A DNA stretch of 64,000 nt from Aquidulcibacter paucihalophilus (GTDB lineage Bacteria; Pseudomonadota; Alphaproteobacteria; Caulobacterales; Caulobacteraceae): the NCBI GenBank assembly GCA_030285985.1, contig CP127384.1, positions 1,290,501 to 1,354,500 on the forward strand. Reading direction: 5' to 3'. The position numbers were made by a program, and so were the translations under genes. Shown piece after piece: positions 50,969 through 62,484 of the stretch. Under the pieces are notes generated by a model that saw nothing but the letters and a program-made list of their open reading frames with translations, had not been told where the DNA came from and searched no databases. Position 1 is the first letter of the stretch. The number at the start of each line of letters is the position of its first letter.

Positions 50969-51697
50969 ATGCGTCTGCGAGTCGTCGATCTTGAAACCTC
51001 TGGCGGGGACCGGTCCGCCGAAATCCTCGAGGTCGGGATCGTCGATGTCGTGCCCGACGGGGCGGGGGGCTGGACCGCCCTGCCGCCTGTCACCAAGCTG
51101 TTCCGGCCGCGCGGGGAGATCTCGTTCCACGCCATGGCGGTGCATCACCTGACGCCTGAGCATTTCTGCGACGATGATCCGCACTGCGACGAATACCGGC
51201 TGCGGGAGATGTTCCTCCCGACGCCCGCCGATGTGATGGTGGCGCATTCGGCGCAGTTCGAGCGCGGGTTCATTGCCGATACGGCGCACGGCGGCCTGCC
51301 GTGGATCTGCACCGTGCGCTCGGCGAAGAACGTCTGGCCGGAGGCACCCGGGCATTCGAATCAGGTTCTTCGGTACTGGCGCGGCCTGCGACTGGATCCG
51401 GCCCTGGCCGATCCGGCGCACCGGGCGGGGCCGGACGCCTGGGTGACCGCGCATCTTCTGATCGACATGCTGAAGGTCGCCACGGTCGAGCAGATGCTGG
51501 CCTGGACCAATGAAAAGCGGCGCATCGACCGGATTCCGTTCGGCAAGCATCGCGGCAAGGCATGGTCCGAACCGCCGGACGACTACCTGCGCTGGATGGC
51601 CGGGCAGGGGGATATGGACGCCGATGTCGTGGCCGCGGCGCGACAGGAGCTGGACCGTCGCGTCACGGCTCTAGCCGGGGCCTCCGACGCGGGCTAA
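50969..51697 (+). CDS. 3'-5' exonuclease, ExoX/DEDD type
   Basis: 242 aa from ATG 50969. The N-terminus RLRVVDLETSGGDRSAEILE is the ExoI motif of DEDD exonucleases (Asp, Glu). Later motifs are FHAMAVHHLTPEHF, VMVAHSAQFERGF and AGPDAWVTAHLL with the last acidic residue. The C-terminal RIPFGKHRGKAWSEPPDDYL is the ExoX C-terminal/DUF3820-like module. It should degrade single-stranded DNA or RNA from the 3' end, or remove mismatched ends in repair. It lies between the copper cassette and ponA with small gaps and no functional link to either. Confidence 0.88.
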   Translation: MRLRVVDLETSGGDRSAEILEVGIVDVVPDGAGGWTALPPVTKLFRPRGEISFHAMAVHHLTPEHFCDDDPHCDEYRLREMFLPTPADVMVAHSAQFERGFIADTAHGGLPWICTVRSAKNVWPEAPGHSNQVLRYWRGLRLDPALADPAHRAGPDAWVTAHLLIDMLKVATVEQMLAWTNEKRRIDRIPFGKHRGKAWSEPPDDYLRWMAGQGDMDADVVAAARQELDRRVTALAGASDAG

Positions 51698-51731
51698 ACC
51701 AGCCCATCGGGCCCGTCCTTCGGAGTATCAG

Positions 51732-54148
<2,417 letters not shown>

Positions 54149-54149
<1 letters not shown>

Positions 54150-54269
54150 GTGGCCAGTGGCTAGTGGCTAGTGGCTAGTGGCTGGCCACCGCTTCAGAGG
54201 CCGTGCTGGCAGCGTCGTCCTTCCGCCGACAGGGAGGCAGCAATCGCTAGCCACTAGCCACTGGCCACT
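54149..54269. repeat. Tandem heptamer and 23-bp inverted repeat between ponA and prfB
   Basis: The left arm starts at the ponA stop and contains GTGGCTA three times in a row (54158-54178) plus a fourth variant GTGGCTG. Positions 54149-54171 are a perfect reverse complement of 54247-54269, so the transcript could fold into a 23-bp stem with a 75-base loop. A local GTGGC-TG-GCCAC palindrome lies within the left arm. Confidence 0.8.
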
Positions 54270-54314
54270 AACCACTCTATGTCCGCGCCTCACCTTGTAT
54301 CGCAGGAGTTCGCG

Positions 54315-55437
54315 ATGAGACCGGATGTCGAGGCCATGAAGGCCGACATCGAGCAGAGCATCGCTCTGCTCAGGAGGCGTCTTTGACTGGGATGTCGCGC
54401 TTCGAAAACTTGATGAGCTGAACGCGCGGGTCGAGGACCCGACGCTGTGGAACGACCCCGAGGCGGCCCAGGCCGTTTCGCGCGACCGCTCGCGCCTGGC
54501 CGCCCAGATCGACACCGTCCGCGAGATGGAGACCGGTCTGGAGGAGGGCGTGATGCTCGCCGACATGGCCGATGAGGAAGGCGACGAGGCGACGCTGGAA
54601 GAGGCGCGTGCCTCGCTCAAGGCGATCAAGGATCGCGCCGGCCGCGCCGAGCTGGAAGCCCTGCTGTCCGGCGAGGCCGACGGCAATGACGCCTATCTGG
54701 AAGTGAACTCCGGTGCCGGCGGCACCGAGTCCTGCGACTGGGCCGGGATGCTGCTGCGGATGTATTCCCGCTGGGCCCGGGCCCACGGTTATGAGGTCGA
54801 GCTGGAGGCCGAGGAATCGGGCGACCAGGCGGGCATCAAGTCGGCCACCATCCTGATCACCGGGCCCAACGCCTATGGCTGGCTGAAGTCGGAATCGGGC
54901 GTGCACCGGCTGGTGCGCATCAGCCCGTATGACGCGGCGGCCAAGCGGCACACCTCCTTCGCCTCGATCGGGGTTTCGCCGGTGGTGGACGACGCCATCG
55001 AGATCGACATCAATCCCTCGGACGTGCGCACCGACACCTATCGCGCCTCGGGCTCGGGCGGTCAGCACATCAACAAGACGGACTCGGCGGTGCGTCTGAC
55101 GCACATTCCGACCAATACGGTCGTGGCCTGCCAGGCCGGCCGGTCGCAGCACCAGAACCGCGAACAGGCGTGGAAGATGCTGCGGGCGCGTCTCTACGAA
55201 CTGGAACTGCAGCGGCGTGAGGCGGCGGCCCAGGCCGTGGCCGATGCCAAGACCGACATCGGCTGGGGCCACCAGATCCGGTCCTACGTCCTGCAGCCCT
55301 ATCAGATGGTCAAGGACCTGCGGACCAACGTCGAGACCTCGGACACCCAGGGCGTCCTGGACGGCGACCTGGACATGTTCATGGGCGCAGCCCTGGCAGC
55401 CAGGGTCGGCGAGACGCGCGGCAGCACCGTGGAATAG
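54315..55437 (+). CDS. prfB: Peptide chain release factor 2, with programmed +1 frameshift
   Basis: Translation starts at ATG 54315 (AGGAG upstream) and meets an in-frame TGA at 54384-54386 after 23 codons. The remainder continues in the +1 frame from GAC 54385 to TAG 55437, 373 aa in total. The slip site is AGGAGG-CGT-CTT-TGA-C, the standard autoregulatory layout in which low RF2 favours frameshifting. Domain landmarks are [32 protein letters not shown] with SPY in place of the E. coli SPF anticodon-like tripeptide, and [16 protein letters not shown] with the catalytic GGQ. It terminates translation at UGA and UAA. Confidence 0.96.
54372..54387 (+). promoter_or_regulatory. prfB programmed frameshift signal
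   Basis: A Shine-Dalgarno-like AGGAGG lies three bases before the slippery CTT, followed by the in-frame stop TGA and C. This is the canonical RF2 autoregulation site. Confidence 0.95.
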
Positions 55438-55470
55438 AAAAAGGCCCCGGATCGCTCCGGGGCCTTTTGT
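55438..55470. terminator. Rho-independent terminator after prfB (bidirectional)
   Basis: GGCCCCGG (55443-55450) pairs with CCGGGGCC (55457-55464), flanked by A-run and T-run, so it can stop prfB and the convergent bactofilin gene that ends at 55488. Confidence 0.92.
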
Positions 55471-55487
55471 CTTTCAGACCTGATGGA

Positions 55488-56030
55488 TCAGGCCGAAGGA
55501 CCCTTCATGTCGATGATCTGCGGCGCGGGCTCGTGCGCGGCGGGACGCGGGGCCGGCGTCGGAGCCGGGGCCTCGCGGCGGCCTTGCAGGACGCGGCCCT
55601 GGAAATAGGCACCGATGTCGATCGACATCTGTTCGGCGGTGATGTCGCCGTCGACATAGGCGGTGGCGATCAGTTTGACCTGCTTGCCCGAGATGCCGCC
55701 GACGATACGGCCGCGAACCTCGACATAGTCGGCCGAGACATTGCCCTCGACGGCGCCGGTTTCACCGACGATCAGCCGGCCGACGCGGACGTCGCCCTTG
55801 ATCGAGCCGTCGATCTGCAGATCGCCGCCACCGGTGATGCCGCCCTCGAACTGGAGATCGGCCGACAGGGTCGACAGACCGCGGGGGCTCGGCGCGGCCG
55901 GAGAGGCGGCGCGGGCAGGGGCCGCCGACGAACCGCCCGGCATGGGCAGATCGGGCAGCGGCGGGATGGATGAACCGTTGTCAGCGCGGGGCTGGGGCGA
56001 CGGGGCGGGGGATTTAGTCTTGTTGAACAA
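55488..56030 (-). CDS. bacA: Bactofilin (polymer-forming cytoskeletal protein)
   Basis: 180 aa from ATG 56030. A Pro/Ser/Ala-rich disordered N-terminus (about 50 residues) is followed by the DUF583 beta-helix: LSADLQFEGGITGGGDLQID, GSIKGDVRVGRLIVGETG, VEVRGRIVGGISGKQVKLIA, DGDITAEQMSIDIGA. A short Pro-rich C-terminus follows. Bactofilins polymerise without nucleotide and localise cell-wall enzymes; in Caulobacter BacA recruits PbpC to the stalk. The gene overlaps the end of the M23 peptidase gene by 17 bases in the same orientation, so the two are translationally linked. Confidence 0.93.
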   Translation of the reverse strand: MFNKTKSPAPSPQPRADNGSSIPPLPDLPMPGGSSAAPARAASPAAPSPRGLSTLSADLQFEGGITGGGDLQIDGSIKGDVRVGRLIVGETGAVEGNVSADYVEVRGRIVGGISGKQVKLIATAYVDGDITAEQMSIDIGAYFQGRVLQGRREAPAPTPAPRPAAHEPAPQIIDMKGPSA

Positions 56031-57165
56031 GTTGGTCTCCGGCTCTCATGAAGCGGGCGGGGTTTTGGGGGCGGCCGTTCATCCACACTTCATAGTGCAG
56101 ATGCACGCCCGTGGAGCGTCCTGTGGTTCCCATGGCGCCGACACGCTGGCCGAGCGTGATCCGCTGGCCGGGCTGGACAGCAGTGGCGTTCAGGTGGGCG
56201 TAGCGCGTCTTGAAACCGCGACCATGATCTATCTCAACGGTGTTGCCATACCCTGAACGAACGCCGACGAAAGACACGATCCCGGGCGCCGGGGCGTAGA
56301 TGGGCGTGTTCAGCGGGGCCGCGAAGTCCTGACCCTGATGCAGGGCGGGGCGGCCGTTGAACGGGTCGAAGCGGACGCCGAAGCCGGAGGTGGTGCGGGC
56401 CTGGGTCGGGCGGCGGAAGGGCATGCCCTCCGCGGCATTGGCCAGCGAGCGCATGTCGGACAGATTGTCCGCGGCGTGCCGGATGCGCACGGCGAAGGCC
56501 TCATCCACATCCAGAACGGCGGCCAGGGCCCGGGGATCGCGCGCCTCGACCAGCGGCCCGCCCAGCGCGGCGTCATGCGGGGTGTAGGCGGCCGGGTTCA
56601 GGCCGGCGAGGCGGAAGGCCAGCCGCAGCCGTTCGGCGCGGGTCTGGGCCTCGGTCTCGGCGCGGGCGATCAGCCGCTCCTGGTCCATGCGCACGGCGAT
56701 CATCCGCTGGACCGGCGAAGAGCGATCGGGATTGAGGGCCGGGGCGGGGCGCAGCGCCTGCTCGGCACCCTCGACGCCGCGGAACATGCCCATGACCTGG
56801 GTCAGGGCCGCGTGGCGGCGCTCGACCATCTGGGCCATTTCATCGAGCGAGCCGGTGGTGGCGGTCATGCGCACCACGGCGCTGTCCAGTCGGGCCTGCA
56901 GGTCGGCGTTCATCCGCTCGGAGGCGGCGCGGGCGCTGGCGACGGTTCGATCCGTCTGACTCTGCGCCACCATGTCGAAGATCATGCTGCCCGAGGCGAG
57001 GGCGGTCCAGCCGCCCAGCAGGACCGCGGCGACCGCGGCGGCCGCCTGTTTGCCGGGTGTCAGGGCCCAGGCGCGGACGGACTCGCCATCGCGCAGGTAG
57101 AGATATCGGGTCGGAAACCACTTTCCGATCAGAGACCGCCTGACAGTCGGCTCTTGTTCGGTCAT
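56014..57165 (-). CDS. Membrane-anchored M23 (LytM) family peptidase
   Basis: 383 aa from ATG 57165; a GTG directly before is also possible. One membrane helix (AAAAVAAVLLGGWTALASGS) is followed by a periplasmic coiled coil (residues about 85-190). The LytM domain has TTSGFGVRFDPFNG, the metal ligands in ALHQGQDFAAP, and GRSTGVHLHYEVWMNG with the HxH. It should cut peptide crosslinks in peptidoglycan. The bactofilin gene begins within its 3' end. Bactofilin/M23 pairs occur in several stalked or curved bacteria, where the bactofilin positions the peptidase. All Zn ligands are present, so it is likely an active enzyme. Confidence 0.93.
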   Translation of the reverse strand: MTEQEPTVRRSLIGKWFPTRYLYLRDGESVRAWALTPGKQAAAAVAAVLLGGWTALASGSMIFDMVAQSQTDRTVASARAASERMNADLQARLDSAVVRMTATTGSLDEMAQMVERRHAALTQVMGMFRGVEGAEQALRPAPALNPDRSSPVQRMIAVRMDQERLIARAETEAQTRAERLRLAFRLAGLNPAAYTPHDAALGGPLVEARDPRALAAVLDVDEAFAVRIRHAADNLSDMRSLANAAEGMPFRRPTQARTTSGFGVRFDPFNGRPALHQGQDFAAPLNTPIYAPAPGIVSFVGVRSGYGNTVEIDHGRGFKTRYAHLNATAVQPGQRITLGQRVGAMGTTGRSTGVHLHYEVWMNGRPQNPARFMRAGDQLVQQD

Positions 57166-57357
57166 CACGCAACGCCCCCAGAACGTACGACGAGGGGTTA
57201 TGCGCCATGGTCCAGCTTGGGTACAAGTGTGTTCACGTCTTGTTAACCACGCTGAATGGTGTTCACGCGAAGAACGACGGTATTCAGTCCGATTATTCGC
57301 TTGTGAGGCGAGTCTGCGAATCTATGGAACGCCGGTTACATCTCCGGCGGTGTCGGT

Positions 57358-57825
57358 TCAGAGAGATTCGACCGCCGCCAAAACTTCCGCAGCGTGACCC
57401 TTGACTGACACCTTGCGCCAGACGCGCCGTACGACGCCGGCGCCGTCGATCAGGAAGGTGGCCCGTTCGATGCCCATGTATTCGCGGCCGTAGAGCTTCT
57501 TCTCGACCCAGACGCCCCAGGCCTCGGTCACGTCCTCGGGTTCGTCGGAGGCAAGGATGACCTTGAGGTCGTATTTGGTCCGGAAGCGGTCGAGCTTCTT
57601 CACCGGGTCACGGGAGACGCCGATGACGGTCGCGCCCGCCGCGGCAAAGGCGTCGATGTGCTCGGAGAAGTCCCGCGCCTCATTGGTGCAGCCCGGCGTG
57701 TCGGCCTTCGGATAGAAATAGAGCACGACCTTGCGGCCCTTGAGCCCGTCGAGGGACACGCGGCCGCCGTCGGCCGTGGCCATGTCGAACGCGGGAGCTT
57801 TCGAACCTTCGGTGATGTCAGTCAT
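57358..57825 (-). CDS. bcp: Peroxiredoxin, BCP/PrxQ type
   Basis: 155 aa from ATG 57825. The peroxidatic Cys is in YFYPKADTPGCTNEARDF near residue 46, followed by VIGVSRDPVKKLDRFRTKY and the conserved GIERATFLIDG. The usual second Cys five residues after the first is replaced by Arg (TNEAR), so this is a one-Cys or atypical variant. It reduces organic peroxides with thioredoxin or glutaredoxin. tyrS starts upstream on the same strand and ends nine bases before this start, so they may be co-transcribed. Confidence 0.93.
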   Translation of the reverse strand: MTDITEGSKAPAFDMATADGGRVSLDGLKGRKVVLYFYPKADTPGCTNEARDFSEHIDAFAAAGATVIGVSRDPVKKLDRFRTKYDLKVILASDEPEDVTEAWGVWVEKKLYGREYMGIERATFLIDGAGVVRRVWRKVSVKGHAAEVLAAVESL

Positions 57826-57834
57826 TGCGGGCTT

Positions 57835-59091
57835 TCAAACGGGACGGACGAGGACGATCTTCTTCTTGCCGGCGGCCAGTTTGAGCACGCCGTCGGCATT
57901 GACGTCGGACGCCTCGATCAGCCGGGCGCCATCGGCGATGGCGGTGTCGTTCAGACGCAGGCCGCCGCCCTGGGCCAGACGGCGGGCCTCGCCGTTGGAA
58001 GCGGTCAGGCCGGCCTTTGTGGTCAGGGACGCGATCATGGCACCGATCACTTCGTCCGCGGGCAGTTCGACGGTGGGAAGGCCCGCCGACGTTTTGCCGT
58101 CCTCGAAGGCCAGCTTTGCCGTTAGTTGGGCAGCCAAGGCTTCAGTTTCGCCATGCAGAAGCGTGGTGGCCTCTGTGGCCAGCCGGATCTTCGCATCATT
58201 GATGCCGGCGCCCTCAAGCACCTCCAGCCGGGCGATCTCATCGAGCGGCAGGTCCGTGAACAGGCGCAGGAATTTGCCCACGTCGGCATCGTCGACGTTG
58301 CGCCAGAACTGCCAGTAGTCGTACGGCGACAGCTGTTCGGCGTTCAGCCAGACGGCACCCTGGGCCGTCTTGCCCATCTTGCCGCCGGAGGCGGTGGTCA
58401 GCAGGGGGGTGGTCAGGCCGAAAGCGGCCTTCTGGTCCACGCGGCGCACCAGATCCACGCCCGAGACGATGTTGCCCCACTGGTCGGAGCCGCCCATCTG
58501 CAGGGTGCAGCCATGGGCGCGGTTCAGCTCGAGGAAGTCCACCGACTGCATCAGCATGTAGTTGAACTCGAGGAAGGTCATCGGCTGTTCGCGTTCCAGC
58601 CGCAGCTTGACCGAGTCGAAGGCCAACATCCGGTTGATTGTGAAATGCGTGCCGTATTCGCGCAGGAATTCGACATAGCCGTAGGTCGACAGCCACTGGT
58701 CGTTGTCGAGCAGGATGGCGTCGGTCGGGCCGTCGCCGAAGGTCAGGAATTTTTCGAACACCGTCTTGATGGAGGCAATGTTCGACTGGATGGTCTCGTC
58801 GGTCAGCTGGGGACGCGAGGCATCCTTGCCGGTCGGGTCGCCGACCTTGGTCGTGCCGCCGCCCATCAGGACGATGGGCTTGCCGCCGGCCTGCTGCAGC
58901 CGGCGCAGCATCATGATCTGGATCAGGCTGCCGACGTGCAGCGACGGTGCAGTGGCGTCGAAGCCGATGTAGCCGGTGACCACGCCGTCGGCGGCCGCCG
59001 CGTCGAGCTCGGCCGGGTGGGTGATCTGATGGATGTAGCCGCGCGCCTGGAGGGTTCGCAGGAAGTCGGACTTGAAATTCTGGTCGCTCAT
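57835..59091 (-). CDS. tyrS: Tyrosyl-tRNA synthetase
   Basis: 418 aa from ATG 59091. An in-frame codon at 59127 would add 12 residues without family support. Class I motifs are [16 protein letters not shown] (HIGH variant) and [16 protein letters not shown] (KMSKS variant). Tyrosine-binding segments are [20 protein letters not shown] and [11 protein letters not shown]-terminal S4-like RNA-binding domain follows ([20 protein letters not shown]). It charges tRNA-Tyr in the cytoplasm. Length and domain order are those of the bacterial TyrRS. Confidence 0.97.
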   Translation of the reverse strand: MSDQNFKSDFLRTLQARGYIHQITHPAELDAAAADGVVTGYIGFDATAPSLHVGSLIQIMMLRRLQQAGGKPIVLMGGGTTKVGDPTGKDASRPQLTDETIQSNIASIKTVFEKFLTFGDGPTDAILLDNDQWLSTYGYVEFLREYGTHFTINRMLAFDSVKLRLEREQPMTFLEFNYMLMQSVDFLELNRAHGCTLQMGGSDQWGNIVSGVDLVRRVDQKAAFGLTTPLLTTASGGKMGKTAQGAVWLNAEQLSPYDYWQFWRNVDDADVGKFLRLFTDLPLDEIARLEVLEGAGINDAKIRLATEATTLLHGETEALAAQLTAKLAFEDGKTSAGLPTVELPADEVIGAMIASLTTKAGLTASNGEARRLAQGGGLRLNDTAIADGARLIEASDVNADGVLKLAAGKKKIVLVRPV

Positions 59092-59284
59092 GGCGGCTCC
59101 GTTAGCAGGGATGCCGGCGGGCGTCATGGGAGTTTGCGCGCCGGTGTGGGCGGCGCGTGGGTTCGCTGGCCGCTCGTCAGATCGAGAGGCGGTAATACAG
59201 GCCGGGAGTGATGGCGCGGGCGAACATGAGCCTTGGCGTAGCCGTCACCGTTGACCGGCGTCAAGGGCGCGCTATCGAAGGAGG

Positions 59285-59830
59285 ATGCTGGTCACCCTCA
59301 AGCCGCACCCGGACACGCCGGGACCCGCGATCGAGATTGCCGTCGAGGTACTGCGCCCCCGCACGGCCGGCGTCGCGCTACGCTACCTTATGTCCGGCGA
59401 TGTCTCCCGGGTCGTCCTGCCCGCGTCCGTCCGGCCGTCGCAGGCCGACGAACTGTGGCGGACGACCTGTTTCGAGGCCTTTATCGAGAAGCCCGGCGGC
59501 GGCTACTGCGAACTCAACCTCTCGCCGACCGGGCGGTGGGCGGCCTACGAATTCACGGGCTATCGGGAAGGCATGCACGGCCACGCGGGCGTCGAGAAGC
59601 GCGACCCGCGGCGGGTGCAGGACGAGACGAGTTTCGGCCTCTGGGCCACCTTTGATCTGGACCGTGTGCTCGGCGACCAGCCGAGGCCATGGCGTATGGG
59701 CCTGTCGGCGGTCATTGAAGATGTCGACGGCGGCATCTCCTACTGGGCCCTGGCCCATCCGCCCGGTAAGCCGGACTTCCACCATCCCGACTCTTTCGCC
59801 CTGACCCTGCCGCCCCCGGAGCCCGCATGA
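59285..59830 (+). CDS. DOMON-like domain protein
   Basis: 181 aa from ATG 59285. No signal peptide. Beta-rich throughout: PAIEIAVEVLRPRTAGVALR, RTTCFEAFIEKPGGGYCELN and LSPTGRWAAYEFTGYREG, then a second strand set (GLWATFDLDRVLGDQPRPWR, GLSAVIEDVDGGISYWALAH). This is the stand-alone DOMON-like fold often found beside NamZ-type proteins in Caulobacterales and sphingomonads. In other proteins DOMON domains bind heme or sugars; here the ligand is unknown. The stop overlaps the muramidase gene by ATGA, a strong sign of one operon. Confidence 0.87.
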   Translation: MLVTLKPHPDTPGPAIEIAVEVLRPRTAGVALRYLMSGDVSRVVLPASVRPSQADELWRTTCFEAFIEKPGGGYCELNLSPTGRWAAYEFTGYREGMHGHAGVEKRDPRRVQDETSFGLWATFDLDRVLGDQPRPWRMGLSAVIEDVDGGISYWALAHPPGKPDFHHPDSFALTLPPPEPA

Positions 59831-61029
59831 AATTCGGCATCGACCGCCTGCTGACCGAGCCCGCGCTCCAGGCCGATCTGAAGGGCCGCCGTGTCGCCCT
59901 GCTGGGGCATCCGGCCTCGGTGACGGCCGACCTGACGCATTCGCTGGATGCGCTGATGGCCTGTCCCGACCTGAACGTCACGGCGGCCTTCGGGCCGCAG
60001 CACGGCATGCGGGGCGACCTGCAGGACAATATGATGGAGAGCCCGGACTTCACCGATCCGCGGCACGGGATTCCGGTGTTCAGCCTCTACGGCGAGGTGC
60101 GGCGGCCGAGCGGGCAGGCGATGGGGACGTTCGACGTCCTGCTGGTCGACATGCAGGACCTGGGCTGCCGCATCTACACCTTCGTGACGACGCTGCTCTA
60201 TGTGCTCGAAGAGTCGGCGAAGCACGGCAAGGCGGTCTGGGTGCTGGACCGCCCCAACCCCGCCGGCCGGCCGGTCGAGGGCACCACCCTGCTGCCGGGT
60301 TGGGAAAGCTTCGTGGGGGCCGGGCCGATGCCGATGCGGCACGGCATGACCCTGGGCGAGATGGGCCGCTGGTTCATCGACCACTTCAAGCTGGATGTGG
60401 AATACCGGGTCATTGAGATGGAGGGCTGGGCACCGGATCAGGGGCCGGGCTTCGGCTGGCCGATCGGCGAGCGCAGCTGGATCAACCCCAGCCCCAATGC
60501 CGCCAACCTGTCGATGGCGCGGGCCTATGCCGGCACGGTGATGCTGGAGGGGACGACCCTGTCCGAGGGGCGCGGCACGACCCGGCCGCTGGAGCTGTTC
60601 GGGGCCCCGGACATCGACGCCCGCGCGGTGATCGCCGAGATGCAGGCCTTTGCGCCGGCGTGGCTGGAGGGCTGTCGCCTGCGCGACTGCTGGTTCGAGC
60701 CGACCTTCCACAAGCACGTGCACCAGCTTTGCAACGGTGTGCAGATCCACGTCGACGACCGGGCCTATGACCATGCGGCGTTCCGGCCGTGGCGGCTGCA
60801 GGCGCTGGGCTTCAAGGCGATCCGTCGGCTGTATCCGGACTACGCCCTGTGGCGCGACTTCCCGTACGAATACGTCTTCGACAAACTGGCCATCGACGTG
60901 ATCAACGGCGGGCCGGGGCTTCGCGAATGGGTGGACGATCCGGCCTCGACGCCGGCCGATCTGGAGGCGCTGGCCGGACCGGACGAGGCGGCGTGGGTGG
61001 AGCTGCGGCGGCCGTATCTGCTCTACTGA
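59827..61029 (+). CDS. namZ: Exo-beta-N-acetylmuramidase-like protein (DUF1343/NamZ, GH171)
   Basis: 400 aa from ATG 59827. Family segments are present in order: FGIDRLLTEPALQADLKGRRV, LLGHPASVTAD, AFGPQHGMRGDLQDNM, VFSLYGEVRRP, VDMQDLGCRIYTFVTTLLYV, VLDRPNPAGRPVEG, PMRHGMTLGEMGRWF, and TTLSEGRGTTRPLELFGAPD. NamZ releases MurNAc from muropeptides in peptidoglycan recycling. There is no signal peptide, so it would act in the cytoplasm, or else the start was chosen wrongly. The first gene of this operon encodes a DOMON-like protein. Confidence 0.87.
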   Translation: MKFGIDRLLTEPALQADLKGRRVALLGHPASVTADLTHSLDALMACPDLNVTAAFGPQHGMRGDLQDNMMESPDFTDPRHGIPVFSLYGEVRRPSGQAMGTFDVLLVDMQDLGCRIYTFVTTLLYVLEESAKHGKAVWVLDRPNPAGRPVEGTTLLPGWESFVGAGPMPMRHGMTLGEMGRWFIDHFKLDVEYRVIEMEGWAPDQGPGFGWPIGERSWINPSPNAANLSMARAYAGTVMLEGTTLSEGRGTTRPLELFGAPDIDARAVIAEMQAFAPAWLEGCRLRDCWFEPTFHKHVHQLCNGVQIHVDDRAYDHAAFRPWRLQALGFKAIRRLYPDYALWRDFPYEYVFDKLAIDVINGGPGLREWVDDPASTPADLEALAGPDEAAWVELRRPYLLY

Positions 61030-61083
61030 TGGTCGTACGTTCGCCGTAATCGGCGGCTGTTCTCGTCTGCCGGGGAGGACATC

Positions 61084-61773
61084 ATGATCGCACTACTGCT
61101 AGCAGCGCTTTTGGCTTTTCAGGAGCCCGCAACGCTGAGCCCCGAGGCTCGCGCCCTGATCGCGCCGGTGGCGGAGGCGATCGCCGCGGAAGAGGCGAGG
61201 CAGGCGGCGTTGCCGCCAGCGGCCAACGATCGCGAGCGGCTGGAACGGATGGGCGTGCTGGACCAGGTGGGTCGCCGCGCCTTGAATCCTATCGATCTCA
61301 CTCTGCTTCCGGAGTCAGAGCGCGCGGCGGCCAACTCCGCGATGTGGGCGCCGCTGGTGGCGACGGATGAGCGATTGATGGCCGAGCTTCTGACCATGGT
61401 GCCGCCCGAAGGCTGGTTCCTGAAGAGCGCCTATGGCGAGCAGGCCGCCAGCGCCGCCTTCCTGATCGTGCAGCACTCGGATCTCGAGAACTGGCGGCGC
61501 TTCGTGCCGATTCTGGAGCCGCTGGTGGCGGCGGGCGAGGTCGACGGGCAGTCGTACGGGTTGATGTATGACCGTCTGGCCCAAAACGAGGGCAGGCTGC
61601 AGCGCTACGGCACGCAGGTGACCTGCAAGGCCGGCAAATGGGTAATCGACCGGGAGAATCTGGAAGACCCGGATAACGCGGACGCACGTCGACGTGAAAT
61701 GGGCTTCCGCTGGACATTGGCGGAATACGAACAGGTATTCGCCAACCACCCGCCGTGCGAGGTCGGGCGCTAG
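61084..61773 (+). CDS. DUF6624-like secreted protein
   Basis: 229 aa from ATG 61084. A short signal-like start (MIALLLAALLAFQEPA) is followed by a helical protein with RERLERMGVLDQVGRRALN, MVPPEGWFLKSAYGEQAAS, AAFLIVQHSDLENWRRFVPI, YGLMYDRLAQNEGRLQRYGT and EYEQVFANHPPCEVGR. The pattern QHSDL...YDR....G..QRYGTQ is what I know from the DUF6624 group. Function is unknown. It is convergent with the alpha/beta hydrolase gene across 13 bases. Confidence 0.78.
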   Translation: MIALLLAALLAFQEPATLSPEARALIAPVAEAIAAEEARQAALPPAANDRERLERMGVLDQVGRRALNPIDLTLLPESERAAANSAMWAPLVATDERLMAELLTMVPPEGWFLKSAYGEQAASAAFLIVQHSDLENWRRFVPILEPLVAAGEVDGQSYGLMYDRLAQNEGRLQRYGTQVTCKAGKWVIDRENLEDPDNADARRREMGFRWTLAEYEQVFANHPPCEVGR

Positions 61774-61786
61774 GCCGTCAGGCGAC

Positions 61787-62437
61787 CTAGGCCGGCTTTT
61801 CCGTCAGCCGCTTGTCCAGATAGGCCCCGACGCGGGTGTCGACGGCGCCGATGTGGTCCTGCCAGAAATGGGTCGCGCCCTCTTCCAGCTCATAGTCGAT
61901 GATGATGCCCTTCTGGGTGCGCAGCTTGTTGACCACGCGCTCGACCTCGACCGGCGGGACGACGGTGTCATTGGTGCCGTGCAGGAACAGGCCCGAGGCC
62001 GGGCAGGGGGCCAGGAAGCTGAAGTCGTACATGTTCGAGGGCGGCGAGACCGAGATGAAGCCGTCGGTCTCGGGGCGGCGCATCAGCAGCTGCATGCCGA
62101 TATAGGCGCCGAACTGATAGCCGGCGACCCAGGTCTGGGAGGCGCCGGGGTTGTTGGACTGGAGCCAGTCGAGGGCGGTGGCCGCATCGGCCAGCTCGCC
62201 GATGCCGCTGTCGAACTCGCCCTGCGACTTGCCGACGCCGCGGCTGTTGTAACGCAGCGTCGCGAAGCCGCGCTTCTGGAACAGCTGGTAGAGGGTCACG
62301 GTGACCGGGTTGTTCATATGCCCGTTCGCCTTGGGGTGCGGATGCAGGATCAGGGCGATCGGCGCGTTCGGGCGTTTGCCGGGCGAGTAGCGGCCTTCGA
62401 TACGGCCAGAGGCGCCGGGCAGGATGACTTCAGGCAT
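61787..62437 (-). CDS. Alpha/beta hydrolase-fold protein, nucleophile replaced by Gln
   Basis: 216 aa from ATG 62437. Fold landmarks: IALILHPHPKANGHMNNPVT, RYNSRGVGKSQGEFD, VAGYQFGAYIGMQLLMRRP, SPPSNMYDFSFLAPC, LFLHGTNDTVVPP (acid region) and EGATHFWQDH (His region). The nucleophile elbow reads G-Y-Q-F-G, where the family consensus is GxSxG; the Ser is Gln at residue 108. The rest of the triad is present. It may be a non-hydrolytic member or use another residue. Cytoplasmic, divergent from the Rrf2 regulator gene. Confidence 0.9.
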   Translation of the reverse strand: MPEVILPGASGRIEGRYSPGKRPNAPIALILHPHPKANGHMNNPVTVTLYQLFQKRGFATLRYNSRGVGKSQGEFDSGIGELADAATALDWLQSNNPGASQTWVAGYQFGAYIGMQLLMRRPETDGFISVSPPSNMYDFSFLAPCPASGLFLHGTNDTVVPPVEVERVVNKLRTQKGIIIDYELEEGATHFWQDHIGAVDTRVGAYLDKRLTEKPA

Positions 62438-62484
62438 ATGCGTCGAATTCCGTGTTCAACTGTCGTTTCGCAACTGCGTAATAC

